From positions 438,976 to 502,975 of the forward strand of contig NZ_CP033012.1 of NCBI RefSeq assembly GCF_005080765.1: a DNA stretch of 64,000 nt, written 5' to 3'. The DNA comes from Buchnera aphidicola (Anoecia oenotherae) (GTDB taxonomy: Bacteria > Pseudomonadota > Gammaproteobacteria > Enterobacterales > Enterobacteriaceae). Below the pieces are notes generated by a model, which worked only from the letters and a program-made list of their open reading frames with translations, was not told the origin of the DNA and searched no databases. A program made the position numbers and the translations under genes. Positions 40,555-50,287 of the stretch are shown one piece after another (position 1 is the first letter of the stretch; every line of letters begins with the position of its first letter).

Positions 40555-40747
40555 TATCTTCATGCCTTTTTTCCATAAAAATAGTTTTAGTTCTAGAAAT
40601 TTGCTTTCTAATTTTTTTTAATAAATGTGTTTGTTTTAATTTTCCTGATGAAAATTGCATTTTTAAATTAAACTGTTCTCTATAGAAAATTATTAACTGC
40701 TCATAAATTTTGTTTTTTTTTAAAGAACGCAATTTATCTATTAACAT
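40547..40747 (-). CDS. rpmC: 50S ribosomal protein L29
   Basis: Helical protein at the exit tunnel. FYREQFNLKMQFSSGKLKQTHLLKKIRKQISRTKT is the L29 core. 66 aa (E. coli 63). ATG start; it overlaps rplP by 14 bp and rpsQ by 8 bp, compact spacing typical of this operon here. Confidence 0.97.
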   Translation of the reverse strand: MLIDKLRSLKKNKIYEQLIIFYREQFNLKMQFSSGKLKQTHLLKKIRKQISRTKTIFMEKRHEDNG

Positions 40748-41159
40748 GTATAGTCTCTCTTTTATTAATAAATATAGTTTTTATAGGCAATTTTGATGAT
40801 GCTAATTTAAATGCTTTTCTAGATGTTTCTTCAGAAATTCCTGAAATTTCATATAAAATTTTTCCAGGTTGAACTAATGCAACCCAATATTCAACATTAC
40901 CTTTTCCTTTTCCCATTCTCACTTCTAATGGTTTTTGAGTAATAGGCTTATCTGGAAAAATACGAATCCATACCTTTCCTTGTCTTTTGATAAAACGAGA
41001 AATAGTTCTTCTAGCCGATTCAATTTGTTTTGCAGTCAACCTTCCGCGATCCACTGCTTTTAATCCAAACATTCCAAAACTAATCTCATCTCCTACTACT
41101 ATCCCTCTATTACGGCCTTTATGCATTTTTCGAAATTTAGTACGTTTTGGTTGCATCAT
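40734..41159 (-). CDS. rplP: 50S ribosomal protein L16
   Basis: Positions tRNA in the A site. MQPKRTKFRKMHKGRNRG, KAVDRGRLTAKQIESARR and FPDKPITQKPLEVRMGKGKGNVEYWVA are conserved; the Arg81 region modified by YcfD in E. coli is retained. 141 aa (E. coli 136). Confidence 0.98.
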   Translation of the reverse strand: MMQPKRTKFRKMHKGRNRGIVVGDEISFGMFGLKAVDRGRLTAKQIESARRTISRFIKRQGKVWIRIFPDKPITQKPLEVRMGKGKGNVEYWVALVQPGKILYEISGISEETSRKAFKLASSKLPIKTIFINKRETIHVNR

Positions 41160-41175
41160 AATAAATGTTTATCCT

Positions 41176-41883
41176 TTATCTTCTGTTCTTTTTTTTCTTT
41201 CTGGAAAGTAAAGTAGGTTTTTCTAACCTATCTATTTCTTCAACTGAAGTCATTCCTCCTAATATCTCTCCTTTAAAAATCCATACTTTAACACCAACTA
41301 TTCCATATGTAGTTTTAGCTATTGAAGAATTATATTCTATATTCGCTCTTAAAGTATGTAATGGAACTCTACCTTCTCTATACCATTCCGTTCTAGCTAT
41401 TTCAGCTCCTCCTAATCTTCCACTCACTTCTACCTTTATTCCTTTTGCTCCTTGTCTCATAGAATTTTGAACAGCCCTCTTCATAGCTCGACGAAACATA
41501 ACTCTTCTCTCCAATTGAGAGACAATGCTATCCGATACTAATTTTGCATCTAGTTCAGGTTTTTTTATTTCTGCAATATTTATTTGTGCAGGAATACCGG
41601 TAATATTTAAAATTTCTGATCTCAATTTTTCTATGTCTTCTCCTTTCTTTCCTATAACTATTCCAGGTCTAGCTGAATAAATAGTAATTCTAATACTTTT
41701 AGATAATCTTTCTATTACTATTTTTGATACTGATGCTTTTAACAATTTATTAGTTAAAAATTCCCGTACTACAAAATCACTATGTAGATTATTTGCAAAA
41801 TTCTTACTATTAGCAAACCAAACTGAATTCCATTTTTTCACAATTCCTAACCGCATTCCGTTAGGATGAACTTTTTGTCCCAT
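41176..41883 (-). CDS. rpsC: 30S ribosomal protein S3
   Basis: mRNA-entry protein with helicase activity together with S4 and S5. MGQKVHPNGMRLGIVKKWNS, the KH domain GIVIGKKGEDIEKLR and GRLGGAEIARTEWYREGRVPLHTLRA are diagnostic. 235 aa (E. coli 233) with a lysine/arginine tail. Confidence 0.98.
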   Translation of the reverse strand: MGQKVHPNGMRLGIVKKWNSVWFANSKNFANNLHSDFVVREFLTNKLLKASVSKIVIERLSKSIRITIYSARPGIVIGKKGEDIEKLRSEILNITGIPAQINIAEIKKPELDAKLVSDSIVSQLERRVMFRRAMKRAVQNSMRQGAKGIKVEVSGRLGGAEIARTEWYREGRVPLHTLRANIEYNSSIAKTTYGIVGVKVWIFKGEILGGMTSVEEIDRLEKPTLLSRKKKKNRR

Positions 41884-41902
41884 ATTATATTACTCCAAAA
41901 AC

Positions 41903-42235
41903 TTAAGTATCAGAAACAACTACTGTTATATGACTTGTTCGCTTTAAAATACGATCTGAACGTCCCTTAGCTCTAGGCATCATACGTTTCATGGTAGGTC
42001 CTTCATCTGCAAATATTTTTATAATTTTTAGTTTTTTTGAATCACAATTATTGTTATGTTCAGCATTTGCAATAGCAGATTGAAGAGTCATTCTAACAAA
42101 ATGAGCAGCCTTTTTTTTTACAAAATTTAAGATGTTCATAGCTACTAAAACATTTTTCCCCCGTATTAAATCAGCGATGATACGTATTTTTTGAGCTGAA
42201 GAACGAGCTTTACAATATTTTGCTAAAATTTCCAT
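41903..42235 (-). CDS. rplV: 50S ribosomal protein L22
   Basis: Its extended loop lines the exit tunnel. KYCKARSSAQKIRIIADLIRGKNV at the start and FADEGPTMKRMMPRAKGRSDRILKRTSHITVVV at the end. 110 aa, as in E. coli. 19 bp from rpsC. Confidence 0.98.
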   Translation of the reverse strand: MEILAKYCKARSSAQKIRIIADLIRGKNVLVAMNILNFVKKKAAHFVRMTLQSAIANAEHNNNCDSKKLKIIKIFADEGPTMKRMMPRAKGRSDRILKRTSHITVVVSDT

Positions 42236-42249
42236 CGTTATACCTTTAA

Positions 42250-42537
42250 TTAACTCTTAGATGTTTTTTTCACTTTTTTATCTGAAGTATGTCCTCTATA
42301 AGTTCTTGTTAAAGAGAACTCTCCAAGCTTATGTCCTACCATTTCTTCAGTAATAAATACTGGAATATGTTTTTTTCCATTATGAACAGATATAGTTAAA
42401 CCAATCATATTTGGAAATATAGTAGAACGCCGAGACCAAGTTCGTAACGGTTTTTTGTCTTTATTTTTAACTGTATTTTGTACTTTATTAAACAAATGTG
42501 AATCTATAAAAGGACCTTTTTTTAAAGAACGTGGCAT
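42250..42537 (-). CDS. rpsS: 30S ribosomal protein S19
   Basis: Head protein paired with S13. MPRSLKKGPFIDSHL and PLRTWSRRSTIFPNMIGLTISVHNG are conserved. A TTG two codons upstream also opens the frame; the ATG at 42537 gives the E. coli N-terminus. 95 aa (E. coli 92). Confidence 0.97.
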   Translation of the reverse strand: MPRSLKKGPFIDSHLFNKVQNTVKNKDKKPLRTWSRRSTIFPNMIGLTISVHNGKKHIPVFITEEMVGHKLGEFSLTRTYRGHTSDKKVKKTSKS

Positions 42538-42558
42538 ATGCAACTACCTTATAAATAA

Positions 42559-43380
42559 TTATCGAGTTCTACGACGTAAAATAAATTTATCAGTTCTTTT
42601 ATTTTTACGAGTTTTTTTTCCTTTCGTTTGATAACCAGAGGGAGAAACTGGATGTTTACCAAAATTCCTACCTTCACCACCTCCATGAGGATGATCTACT
42701 GGATTCATAGCTGTTCCTCTAACAGTAGGTCTAACTCCTCTCCAACGAGATGCTCCTGCTTTTCCTAAAATTTTTAACATATTTTCAGAATTTCCTACTT
42801 CTCCTATTGTTGCTCTGCATTGAATTTCAATTTTTCTCATTTCTCCAGATCGCAATCTTAACGAAGCATAATTTTCTTCTATTGAAATTAACTGAGCATA
42901 ATTTCCAGCTGATCTAGCTATTTGACCTCCTTTTCCAGGTTTCATTTCTACATTATGAATAAGACAACCTATAGGTATATTTTTTATCGGCAAAGAATTT
43001 CCAATATTAATTTCTGATTTAGGACCTGAAACTACTGTATCTCCAATGCTAATATTTTTTGGAGCAATTATATAGCTTCTTGTTCCATCTTTATATAATA
43101 ATAATGCTATATTAGCTGACCTATTAGGATCATGTTCTATTCTTTCTACAACTGCCAAAACATTATCTTTATTTCTTTTAAAGTCTATTACCCTATACCT
43201 TTTTTTATGACCACCTCCAATATGTCGAGTAGTTATTCGACCATTGTTATTTCTACCTCCTGTTTTAACAATTTTTTTTAATAAAAGGGAATGTGCTTTT
43301 CCTTTATATAAATTAGTAGTAACTACTTTTACAGCATGTCTACGTCCTGGAGATGTTGGTTTATATTTAACAACTGTCAT
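42559..43380 (-). CDS. rplB: 50S ribosomal protein L2
   Basis: Needed for subunit joining and the peptidyl-transferase centre. GRNNNGRITTRHIGGGHKKRYR and the universal loop MNPVDHPHGGGEGRN with the essential His. 273 aa, as in E. coli. Confidence 0.98.
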   Translation of the reverse strand: MTVVKYKPTSPGRRHAVKVVTTNLYKGKAHSLLLKKIVKTGGRNNNGRITTRHIGGGHKKRYRVIDFKRNKDNVLAVVERIEHDPNRSANIALLLYKDGTRSYIIAPKNISIGDTVVSGPKSEINIGNSLPIKNIPIGCLIHNVEMKPGKGGQIARSAGNYAQLISIEENYASLRLRSGEMRKIEIQCRATIGEVGNSENMLKILGKAGASRWRGVRPTVRGTAMNPVDHPHGGGEGRNFGKHPVSPSGYQTKGKKTRKNKRTDKFILRRRTR

Positions 43381-43403
43381 TTTTTTTCCTTTAGTACAAC
43401 TAT

Positions 43404-43706
43404 TTATTTTCTAGAATCAATTAAATCTAATTTTTGTCCTTTTTTTATAGTGACAAAAGCTTTTTTCCATTTTTTTCTAAATCCTATTTTTTGTCCATGT
43501 CCTTTTTTTTTTCTCTTTACGATTAATGTGTTTACGCTATCTACTTGTACAGAGAACAATTTTTCTACAGATTTTTTAATTTCATATTTTTTTGCAGAAT
43601 ATAATACTTTTAACACTATAGTATTTTTTTTTTCTGCAGAAATAGTTGATTTTTCAGAAATATGACGAGATAAAATTATATTTAATAAGCGTTCTTCCAT
43701 AATCAT
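43404..43706 (-). CDS. rplW: 50S ribosomal protein L23
   Basis: Exit-tunnel protein and docking site for trigger factor and SRP, both encoded in this window. MEERLLNIILSRHISEKSTISAE and KVLYSAKKYEIKKSVEKLFSVQVDSVNTL. The docking Glu (E. coli E18 region, HISEKS) is kept. 100 aa. Overlaps rplD by 4 bp (ATGA). Confidence 0.97.
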   Translation of the reverse strand: MIMEERLLNIILSRHISEKSTISAEKKNTIVLKVLYSAKKYEIKKSVEKLFSVQVDSVNTLIVKRKKKGHGQKIGFRKKWKKAFVTIKKGQKLDLIDSRK

Positions 43707-44326
43707 ACCAGCATATCCTCAATTTTTTTTACCGCTTTTACAGTAATCACTGTTTTATCAAATTTTATTAAGCTATATGGATCAATATAAGAAGCTTCTC
43801 GAACTTCTATTTTTTTTACATTTCTAGAAGCTAACATTAAATTCTCTTCCACTTTATTTGTAATAATTAATACTTTATCTAAAGATAGTTTTTTTGTTAA
43901 TGCTATAACTTTTAATTTTTCTAATAACAATTTAGTTTTTGGATATTCTAACGAAAAATCTTTAAAAACTATAAATCTTTTTTGCCTTATTAGTTCAGAT
44001 AATATACTTTTTAAAGCTCCTTTATACATTTTTTTGTTAATTTTTTTTGAATAATCTTTATTGCAAGATGCAAAAGTTACTCCTCCAGAACGCCAAAGTG
44101 GACTTCTTATGGAACCTGCTCTTGCTCTTCCAGTGCCTTTTTGTCTCCATGGCTTTTTTCCTGAACCAGAAACTAATGCTCTACTTTTTTGAGCTTTTGT
44201 TCCTTGTCTAGCGTAAGAAGTATATGCCACTATTACTTGATGAACTAAAGCCTCATTAAAATCACAACCAAAAACAGATCTAGATACAGGGACTAATTCC
44301 TGTATGTCTTGAAGTACTAAATCCAT
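43703..44326 (-). CDS. rplD: 50S ribosomal protein L4
   Basis: Exit-tunnel protein; in E. coli it also represses and attenuates the S10 operon. FNEALVHQVIVAYTSYARQGTKAQKSRALVSGSGKKPWRQKGTGRARAGSIRSP carries the tunnel loop. I start at the ATG at 44326, preceded by GAGGGA; a longer frame from 44341 overlaps the rplC stop (ATGA). 207 aa (E. coli 201). The extraribosomal regulation cannot be judged from sequence. Confidence 0.95.
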   Translation of the reverse strand: MDLVLQDIQELVPVSRSVFGCDFNEALVHQVIVAYTSYARQGTKAQKSRALVSGSGKKPWRQKGTGRARAGSIRSPLWRSGGVTFASCNKDYSKKINKKMYKGALKSILSELIRQKRFIVFKDFSLEYPKTKLLLEKLKVIALTKKLSLDKVLIITNKVEENLMLASRNVKKIEVREASYIDPYSLIKFDKTVITVKAVKKIEDMLV

Positions 44327-44337
44327 ATCTAAATCCC

Positions 44338-44967
44338 TCATCCCTTAATAGCTGGTTTAACAATAATATTACTATTTTTTGGACCAGGAACAGATCCTTT
44401 AATCAGTAATAAACTATTATTTACATCAACTTCTATTATTTTTAAATTTTGAATAGTAGTTCTACTGTTTCCTAAATGACCAGACATTTTTTTTCCTTTA
44501 AAAACTCTTCCAGGAGTTTGATTTTGTCCAATAGATCCAGGCACTCTATGTGATAACGAATTTCCATGAGTAGCATCTTGCATTTTAAAATTCCATCTTT
44601 TGATAGTACCGCTAAATCCTTTTCCTTTTGAAAATCCAGTAATATCTACTTTATTAATATTTGAGAATATATCTACAGTCAAAATTTGACCAACCTTAAA
44701 ATCTACAATATTTTCGACTCTAAACTCCCATAAACCTATTCCTGCTAATACTTTATTTTTCATAAAGTGTCCTATTGCAGGTTTTTTTAATCTATTATTC
44801 TTTATCTTACCAGTAGTTACTTGAACAGCATTATATAAATCTTTTTCTTTTTTTTTGATTTGTGTAACTCTATTATTATTTACTTTAACAACAGTAATAG
44901 GAATGACTATACCTTCTTTAGTAAAAACTCTAGTCATTCCAATTTTTTTTCCTACTAAACCTATCAT
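44338..44967 (-). CDS. rplC: 50S ribosomal protein L3
   Basis: Early assembly protein. MIGLVGKKIGMTRVFTKEG and SLSHRVPGSIGQNQTPGRVFKGKKMSGHLG include the Gln methylated by PrmB in E. coli (GSIGQNQTPG). 209 aa, as in E. coli. Confidence 0.98.
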   Translation of the reverse strand: MIGLVGKKIGMTRVFTKEGIVIPITVVKVNNNRVTQIKKKEKDLYNAVQVTTGKIKNNRLKKPAIGHFMKNKVLAGIGLWEFRVENIVDFKVGQILTVDIFSNINKVDITGFSKGKGFSGTIKRWNFKMQDATHGNSLSHRVPGSIGQNQTPGRVFKGKKMSGHLGNSRTTIQNLKIIEVDVNNSLLLIKGSVPGPKNSNIIVKPAIKG

Positions 44968-44998
44968 TTTTAGTACCTCTAAATCACATTAAGATACC

Positions 44999-45310
44999 TT
45001 AACTTAAGCTAATTTGAACATCTACACCAGCAGCTAAATCTAACCGCATTAATGCATCTACAGTTTTTTCAGTAGGTTCAACGATATCAATTAATCTTTT
45101 ATGTGTCCTAATTTCGTACTGATCACGAGCATCTTTATTAACATGCGGAGATACTAAAATAGTAAATCTTTCTTTTCTCGTTGGTAAAGGAATAGGACCT
45201 CGAACTTGAGCTCCTGTTCTTTTAGCTGTTTCTACTATCTCAGCTGTAGATTGATCAATTAGACGATGATCAAAAGCCTTAAGACGAATACGAATTCTTT
45301 GGTTCTGCAT
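44999..45310 (-). CDS. rpsJ: 30S ribosomal protein S10
   Basis: Small-subunit head protein, also NusE in antitermination. IRIRLKAFDHRLIDQSTAEIVETAKRTGAQVRGPIPLPT is nearly identical to E. coli. 103 aa, as in E. coli. First gene of the S10 operon; ATG with GGAG upstream. Confidence 0.98.
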   Translation of the reverse strand: MQNQRIRIRLKAFDHRLIDQSTAEIVETAKRTGAQVRGPIPLPTRKERFTILVSPHVNKDARDQYEIRTHKRLIDIVEPTEKTVDALMRLDLAAGVDVQISLS

Positions 45311-45815
45311 AGCATCAGAACTCCATTATATACAAACTATAAATTTACTCCATATACATGAAAATACATGTTATTTGGCGTAATCGTGTTAATATAAATC
45401 CTTTATTAGGAATTTTTGAAATAAGTTTTAATATTTTTATATTATATAGATAACCCTACAATTTAACTCCTACAAAGAATATTATATTCTTTAAAATAAA
45501 AAATAAAAATAAAGCTAAATCTAGCTATATTTTATCATATAAAAAAAAAAAAAAAAACTCATAAATTATTATTTACATATATAACTATATTATTAAATAA
45601 ATAAATATATATATAAACATAAAATAAAACTTACTAAAAATACTATTTTTAGTATTAAAAAAAATTTAAAACAATTTTTATTTAATTAAATTCTACTTTC
45701 TGAAAAATTATTTTGTTTAAAACGAGAAAAGAGCATAAAAAAACTACTCCTTTCCCTATCTTTATTTATTATATTAAGTAACAAACATATAATAATACAT
45801 TATTAGTTTTTTACA
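45311..45815. other. Spacer tuf to rpsJ: S10 leader region, no gene
   Basis: 505 bp with no credible frame. It should hold the S10 promoter and leader. Visible features are a 17-A run at 45541-45557 (T17 on the transcribed strand), an AT palindrome AAAGAATAT-T-ATATTCTTT at 45474-45492, and the hairpin near tuf listed separately. I cannot recognise the E. coli L4-responsive leader structure. Confidence 0.6.
45724..45756 (-). terminator. Possible terminator after tuf
   Basis: Minus-strand RNA GGGAAAGGAG can pair over ten bases with CTCTTTTCTC, with two G-U wobbles and a 13-base U-rich loop, starting 60 bp after the tuf stop. The wobbles fit only minus-strand RNA. A clean U-run does not follow, so it may be a stabilising or processing hairpin instead. 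Confidence 0.4.
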
Positions 45816-47000
45816 TTAACTCATCACTTTAGAAACTACTCCAGCACCCACAGTTTTTCCTCCTTCTCTTATAGCAAAACGCAATCCTTCTTCCATTGCG
45901 ATTGGATGAATTAAAGTAACCACCATTTCTACATTATCTCCAGGCATAACCATTTCTACTGAACCTAAAAGTTCAATTGAACCAGTTACATCAGTAGTTC
46001 TAAAATAAAATTGAGGTCTATATCCTTTTAAAAAAGCTGTATGCCTTCCTCCTTCATCTTTAGATAATACATAAACTTTAGCTGTAAATTTAACATGAGG
46101 TAAAATAGAACCCGGTTTTGATAAAATTTGACCACGTTCTATATCTTCACGTTTTGTACCTCTTAATAATACACCAACATTTTCTCCTGCTCTACCTTCA
46201 TCTAATAATTTTCTAAACATTTCAACACCAGTACAAATCGTTTTGCTCGTTGGTTTGATTCCAACTATTTCTACTTCATCTCCAATTTTAATAATACCTC
46301 TTTCTACTCTTCCAGTAACAACAGTTCCTCTTCCAGAAATAGAAAAAACATCTTCTATTGGTAATAAAAAAGGTTGCTCAATAGCACGCTTTGGCTCTGG
46401 AATATATGAATCTAAAAAATCTGTTAATTCAATAATTTTTTCTTCCCACTTTGCATCTCCTTCTAATGCTTTTAAAGCGGATCCTCTAATAATAGGAGTG
46501 CTATCTCCTGGAAAATCATATTGTGTTAATAGATCTCTAACTTCCATTTCTACTAATTCTAATAATTCTTCATCATCTACCATATCACATTTATTTAAAA
46601 AAACTAATATATAAGGAACTCCTACTTGACGTCCTAATAAAATATGTTCTCTAGTTTGAGGCATAGGTCCATCTGTAGCTGCTACTACTAAAATTGCGCC
46701 ATCCATTTGTGCTGCTCCAGTAATCATATTTTTTATATAATCAGCATGTCCAGGACAATCTACATGAGCATAGTGACGCTTTTCAGTATCATACTCTACA
46801 TGGGAAGTATTGATAGTAATACCTCTTGCTTTTTCTTCAGGTGCATTATCTATTTGATCAAAAGCACGAGCCGTACCTCCATATTTTTTAGATAAAACTG
46901 TTGTAATAGCTGCTGTTAAAGTAGTTTTACCATGATCTACGTGACCGATAGTACCTACGTTTATATGCGGTTTAGAACGTTCAAACTTTTCTTTAGCCAC
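45816..47000 (-). CDS. tuf: Elongation factor Tu
   Basis: GTPase that delivers aminoacyl-tRNA to the ribosome. G1 GHVDHGKT, the effector region RGITINTSHVEY, G3 DCPGHADY with the catalytic His, G4 NKCDM. 394 aa, as in E. coli. Strongly conserved throughout. Last gene of the str operon; codon content is less AT-driven than its neighbours. Confidence 0.99.
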   Translation of the reverse strand: MAKEKFERSKPHINVGTIGHVDHGKTTLTAAITTVLSKKYGGTARAFDQIDNAPEEKARGITINTSHVEYDTEKRHYAHVDCPGHADYIKNMITGAAQMDGAILVVAATDGPMPQTREHILLGRQVGVPYILVFLNKCDMVDDEELLELVEMEVRDLLTQYDFPGDSTPIIRGSALKALEGDAKWEEKIIELTDFLDSYIPEPKRAIEQPFLLPIEDVFSISGRGTVVTGRVERGIIKIGDEVEIVGIKPTSKTICTGVEMFRKLLDEGRAGENVGVLLRGTKREDIERGQILSKPGSILPHVKFTAKVYVLSKDEGGRHTAFLKGYRPQFYFRTTDVTGSIELLGSVEMVMPGDNVEMVVTLIHPIAMEEGLRFAIREGGKTVGAGVVSKVMS

Positions 47001-47045
47001 TTTCTATATTCCTCATATGTTTATTTATGTTTTAAAAAATCACTA

Positions 47046-49175
47046 TTATTTTTTTCTACTATCTAAAATAGAAGAAATTGTAGATTTTGAAGCTTCTGCA
47101 TACTTTAAAAATTCCATAGAATAAACAGCTCTACCTTGTGTTTGAGAACGCAAATCAGTTGCATATCCAAACATTTCTGATAAAGGAACTTGAGCTGTTA
47201 TAAACTTTGCGGACATTATATCTTCCATTTTTTCTATATGCCCCCTTCTTCTATTTAAATCTCCTATAACATCTCCCATATATTTTTCTGGAGTTTCTAT
47301 TTCAACTTTCATAATTGGTTCTAACAAAATTGGGTTAGCTAAATTAAAAGCTTTTTTAAATGCAAAAGAAGATGCTAATTTAAAAGCAATTTCTGAAGAA
47401 TCTACATCGTGGTATGAGCCGAAATGTAGTCTAACTCCAATTCCAACTACTGGATATCCAACTAGAGGACCTGATTTTAGCTGCTCTTGAATACCTTTAT
47501 CAATAGCCGAAATATACTCCCCTGGAATTACTCCTCCCTTGATGTCATTAATAAATGTATAATTTACATCACTATCTTTCAATGGAAATAAATCAATTAC
47601 TACATGACCATATTGTCCTCTTCCTCCAGATTGTTTAATATGTTTTCCTTCTACATCATTTACTCTTTTTTTAATAGCTTCACGATATGCAACTTGAGGT
47701 TTTCCTATATTAGCGTCCACATTAAACTCACGTTTCATACGGTCTACAATAATTTCTAAATGCAATTCTCCCATTCCTGATATAATAGTTTGATTAGATT
47801 CAATATCAACATGTACTCGAAATGAAGGATCTTCTTTCGCAAGACGAGCTAATGCAGAACCCATTCTTTCTTGATCAGATTTTGTCTTAGGTTCAACTGC
47901 AATAGATATTACTGGTTCTGGAAACTCCATTTTTTCCAAAACAACAGGATTGTTCTGATCACATAAAGTATCGCCTGTAGTAACATTTTTTAAACCTATT
48001 GCAGCGGCTATATCTCCAGCATATACTTCTTTTATTTCTTCTCTCTTATTTGCATGCATTTGAACAATACGACCTAATCGTTCTTTTTGATCTTTAACAG
48101 AATTAAAAATAGTATCTCCAGAACGAACAATCCCTGAATAAACTCGAAAAAACGTTAAATTTCCAACAAACGGGTCATTTGCTATTTTAAAAGCTAAAGC
48201 TGAAAAAGATTTTTTATCTAAAGAATCAATATTATTAGAAATAATGTTATTGTGTCTAGTATTCTTATTATCGTTTTTTAATTCTTTTTCTAACTTTACA
48301 ACATCTAAAGGAGAAGGTAAATATTCTATAATAGCATCTAATAAAGCTTGTACACCTTTGTTTTTAAAAGCAGAACCACAAGTTACTAACATTATTTCAT
48401 TTTTTAATGCCCTTTTTCTTAAACAATTTTTTATTTCTTTTTCAGATATATATTGATTATTTAAATATTTATTCATCAAAAATTCATCTTCTTCTACTGC
48501 TGCTTCGATCAAATGCTGTCTCCATTTATCAGCAATAACTTGCATATCTACAGGTATATTTTCATATTTAAAAGTAATACCTTGATCTTCTCCATTCCAA
48601 CTAATAGCTTTCATTTTTATTAAATCAATCAATCCTGTAAAATTTTCTTCTTTTCCAATAGAAAGTTGAAGTGGAACTGGATTAGCACCTAATCTAACTT
48701 TAATTTGTTCTACTACTTTTAAAAAATCAGCTCCCATTCTATCCATTTTATTCACAAAAGCAATGCGTGGAACCTTGTATTTATTAGCCTGCCTCCATAC
48801 TGTTTCAGATTGAGGTTGAACTCCTCCTACTGCACAATATACCATTACTACTCCGTCTAGTACTCTCATTGATCTTTCTACTTCTATAGTAAAATCAACA
48901 TGTCCTGGCGTATCAATAATATTTATTCTATGTGGTTTAAACTGATTTGCCATTCCAGACCAAAACGTTGTAGTAGCAGCAGAAGTGATTGTAATTCCTC
49001 TTTCTTGTTCTTGCTCCATCCAATCCATAGTAGCTGCTCCATCATGAACTTCTCCTATTTTATGATTTATTCCTGTATAAAATAAAATTCGTTCTGTAGT
49101 TGTAGTTTTTCCAGCATCAATATGAGCACTAATTCCAATATTACGGTAATGTATAATAGGTGTTATACGAGCCAT
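47046..49175 (-). CDS. fusA: Elongation factor G
   Basis: Translocation GTPase. G1 AHIDAGKTT, G2 RGITITSAA, G3 DTPGHVDF, G4 NKMDRMG; domain IV tip sequence GGRGQYGHVV with the conserved His. 709 aa (E. coli 704); the extra residues are an asparagine-rich insertion near residue 315 in domain II linker. 45 bp from tuf. Confidence 0.98.
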   Translation of the reverse strand: MARITPIIHYRNIGISAHIDAGKTTTTERILFYTGINHKIGEVHDGAATMDWMEQEQERGITITSAATTTFWSGMANQFKPHRINIIDTPGHVDFTIEVERSMRVLDGVVMVYCAVGGVQPQSETVWRQANKYKVPRIAFVNKMDRMGADFLKVVEQIKVRLGANPVPLQLSIGKEENFTGLIDLIKMKAISWNGEDQGITFKYENIPVDMQVIADKWRQHLIEAAVEEDEFLMNKYLNNQYISEKEIKNCLRKRALKNEIMLVTCGSAFKNKGVQALLDAIIEYLPSPLDVVKLEKELKNDNKNTRHNNIISNNIDSLDKKSFSALAFKIANDPFVGNLTFFRVYSGIVRSGDTIFNSVKDQKERLGRIVQMHANKREEIKEVYAGDIAAAIGLKNVTTGDTLCDQNNPVVLEKMEFPEPVISIAVEPKTKSDQERMGSALARLAKEDPSFRVHVDIESNQTIISGMGELHLEIIVDRMKREFNVDANIGKPQVAYREAIKKRVNDVEGKHIKQSGGRGQYGHVVIDLFPLKDSDVNYTFINDIKGGVIPGEYISAIDKGIQEQLKSGPLVGYPVVGIGVRLHFGSYHDVDSSEIAFKLASSFAFKKAFNLANPILLEPIMKVEIETPEKYMGDVIGDLNRRRGHIEKMEDIMSAKFITAQVPLSEMFGYATDLRSQTQGRAVYSMEFLKYAEASKSTISSILDSRKK

Positions 49176-49269
49176 TATTTCTTCTGCCTTTTTATATTAA
49201 TAAACATACTGGGACTAAATAAGAAATTTAATTTTACTTAGTACAAATGTAAAATAATTTATTTTATTT

Positions 49270-49740
49270 TTACCAACGATAATGTGCAAATGCTTTATTA
49301 GCTTCAGCCATTTTATGCACTTCTTCTCGTTTTCTCACTGCAGCTCCTTTATTATCTATAGCATCAAGCAACTCATGAAACAAACGTAATGTCATAGATT
49401 TATCTTTTCTTTTTCTAGCTGATGAAATTATCCATCTCATAGCTAAAGCATTACGCCTTACTAAACGAACTTCAACTGGTACTTGATAAGTAGAACCACC
49501 TACTCTACGTGATTTGACTTCTACTACTGGACGAACATTTTCAAAAGCAATTTCAATAGCATCTATTTCTTTTTTTCCAATTTTTTTTGATAATTTATCT
49601 AACGCACTGTAAACAATACATTCTGCAATAGATTTCTTTCCATTTACCATTAATATATTAATAAACTTAGCTAATAATTCAGAAGAAAACTTTGGATCAG
49701 GTAAAATTTTTCGATTATTTACTACTCTTCTTCTTGGCAT
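49270..49740 (-). CDS. rpsG: 30S ribosomal protein S7
   Basis: Head assembly protein; the repressor of the str operon in E. coli. MPRRRVVNNRKILPDPKF, NVRPVVEVKSRRVGGSTYQVPVEVR and KREEVHKMAEANKAFAHYRW. 156 aa. 95 bp before fusA, space for the intercistronic S7 site, which I cannot confirm. Confidence 0.98.
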   Translation of the reverse strand: MPRRRVVNNRKILPDPKFSSELLAKFINILMVNGKKSIAECIVYSALDKLSKKIGKKEIDAIEIAFENVRPVVEVKSRRVGGSTYQVPVEVRLVRRNALAMRWIISSARKRKDKSMTLRLFHELLDAIDNKGAAVRKREEVHKMAEANKAFAHYRW

Positions 49741-49818
49741 ATAGTTCTCCTATTTTAAAAAATATTCATTTAAACTTATTTAAAATAAAACATTTTTATA
49801 TTATCTCAAATAATAAAT

Positions 49819-50193
49819 TTAAGATTTATTTTTTTTGACTCCATATTTTGATCTACTAGTCTTTCTTTCCTTTACTCCGGCACAATCTAAAGATCCTCTA
49901 ACTACATGATATCTTACTCCAGGTAAATCTTTTACTCTTCCACCTCTTATTAATATTACAGAATGTTCTTGCAGATTATGCCCTTCTCCACCTATATATG
50001 CAGTAACTTCAAATCCATTTGTTAAACGAACTCTACATACTTTTCTTAATGCTGAATTAGGTTTTTTAGGAGTAGTCGTATATACTCTAATACACACTCC
50101 TCTTTTTTGAGGACAACTATTTAATGCTGGAACATTACTCTTAGTACTTTTATATAACCTTGACTTTCGCACTAACTGATTAATAGTAGACAT
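49819..50193 (-). CDS. rpsL: 30S ribosomal protein S12
   Basis: Decoding-site protein. TTTPKKPNSALRKVCRVRL carries Lys42-Lys43 and PGVRYHVVRG the second loop, i.e. the ordinary streptomycin-sensitive residues. CPQKRGVCIRVYTTTPKKP is intact. 124 aa, as in E. coli. First ribosomal gene of the str operon, after tusB. Confidence 0.98.
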   Translation of the reverse strand: MSTINQLVRKSRLYKSTKSNVPALNSCPQKRGVCIRVYTTTPKKPNSALRKVCRVRLTNGFEVTAYIGGEGHNLQEHSVILIRGGRVKDLPGVRYHVVRGSLDCAGVKERKTSRSKYGVKKNKS

Positions 50194-50287
50194 AATTTTT
50201 CCTAATATTTTTAAGTTTTATTTAAAATATATTGTGTTTTTCAATAATTTGTTTTATAGATACTTCAATTTAAATAAAAATACTTCT

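Noticed and set aside
41165..49085. Plus-strand frames across the ribosomal and str operons
   Set aside because: All are shadows of strongly conserved minus-strand genes.
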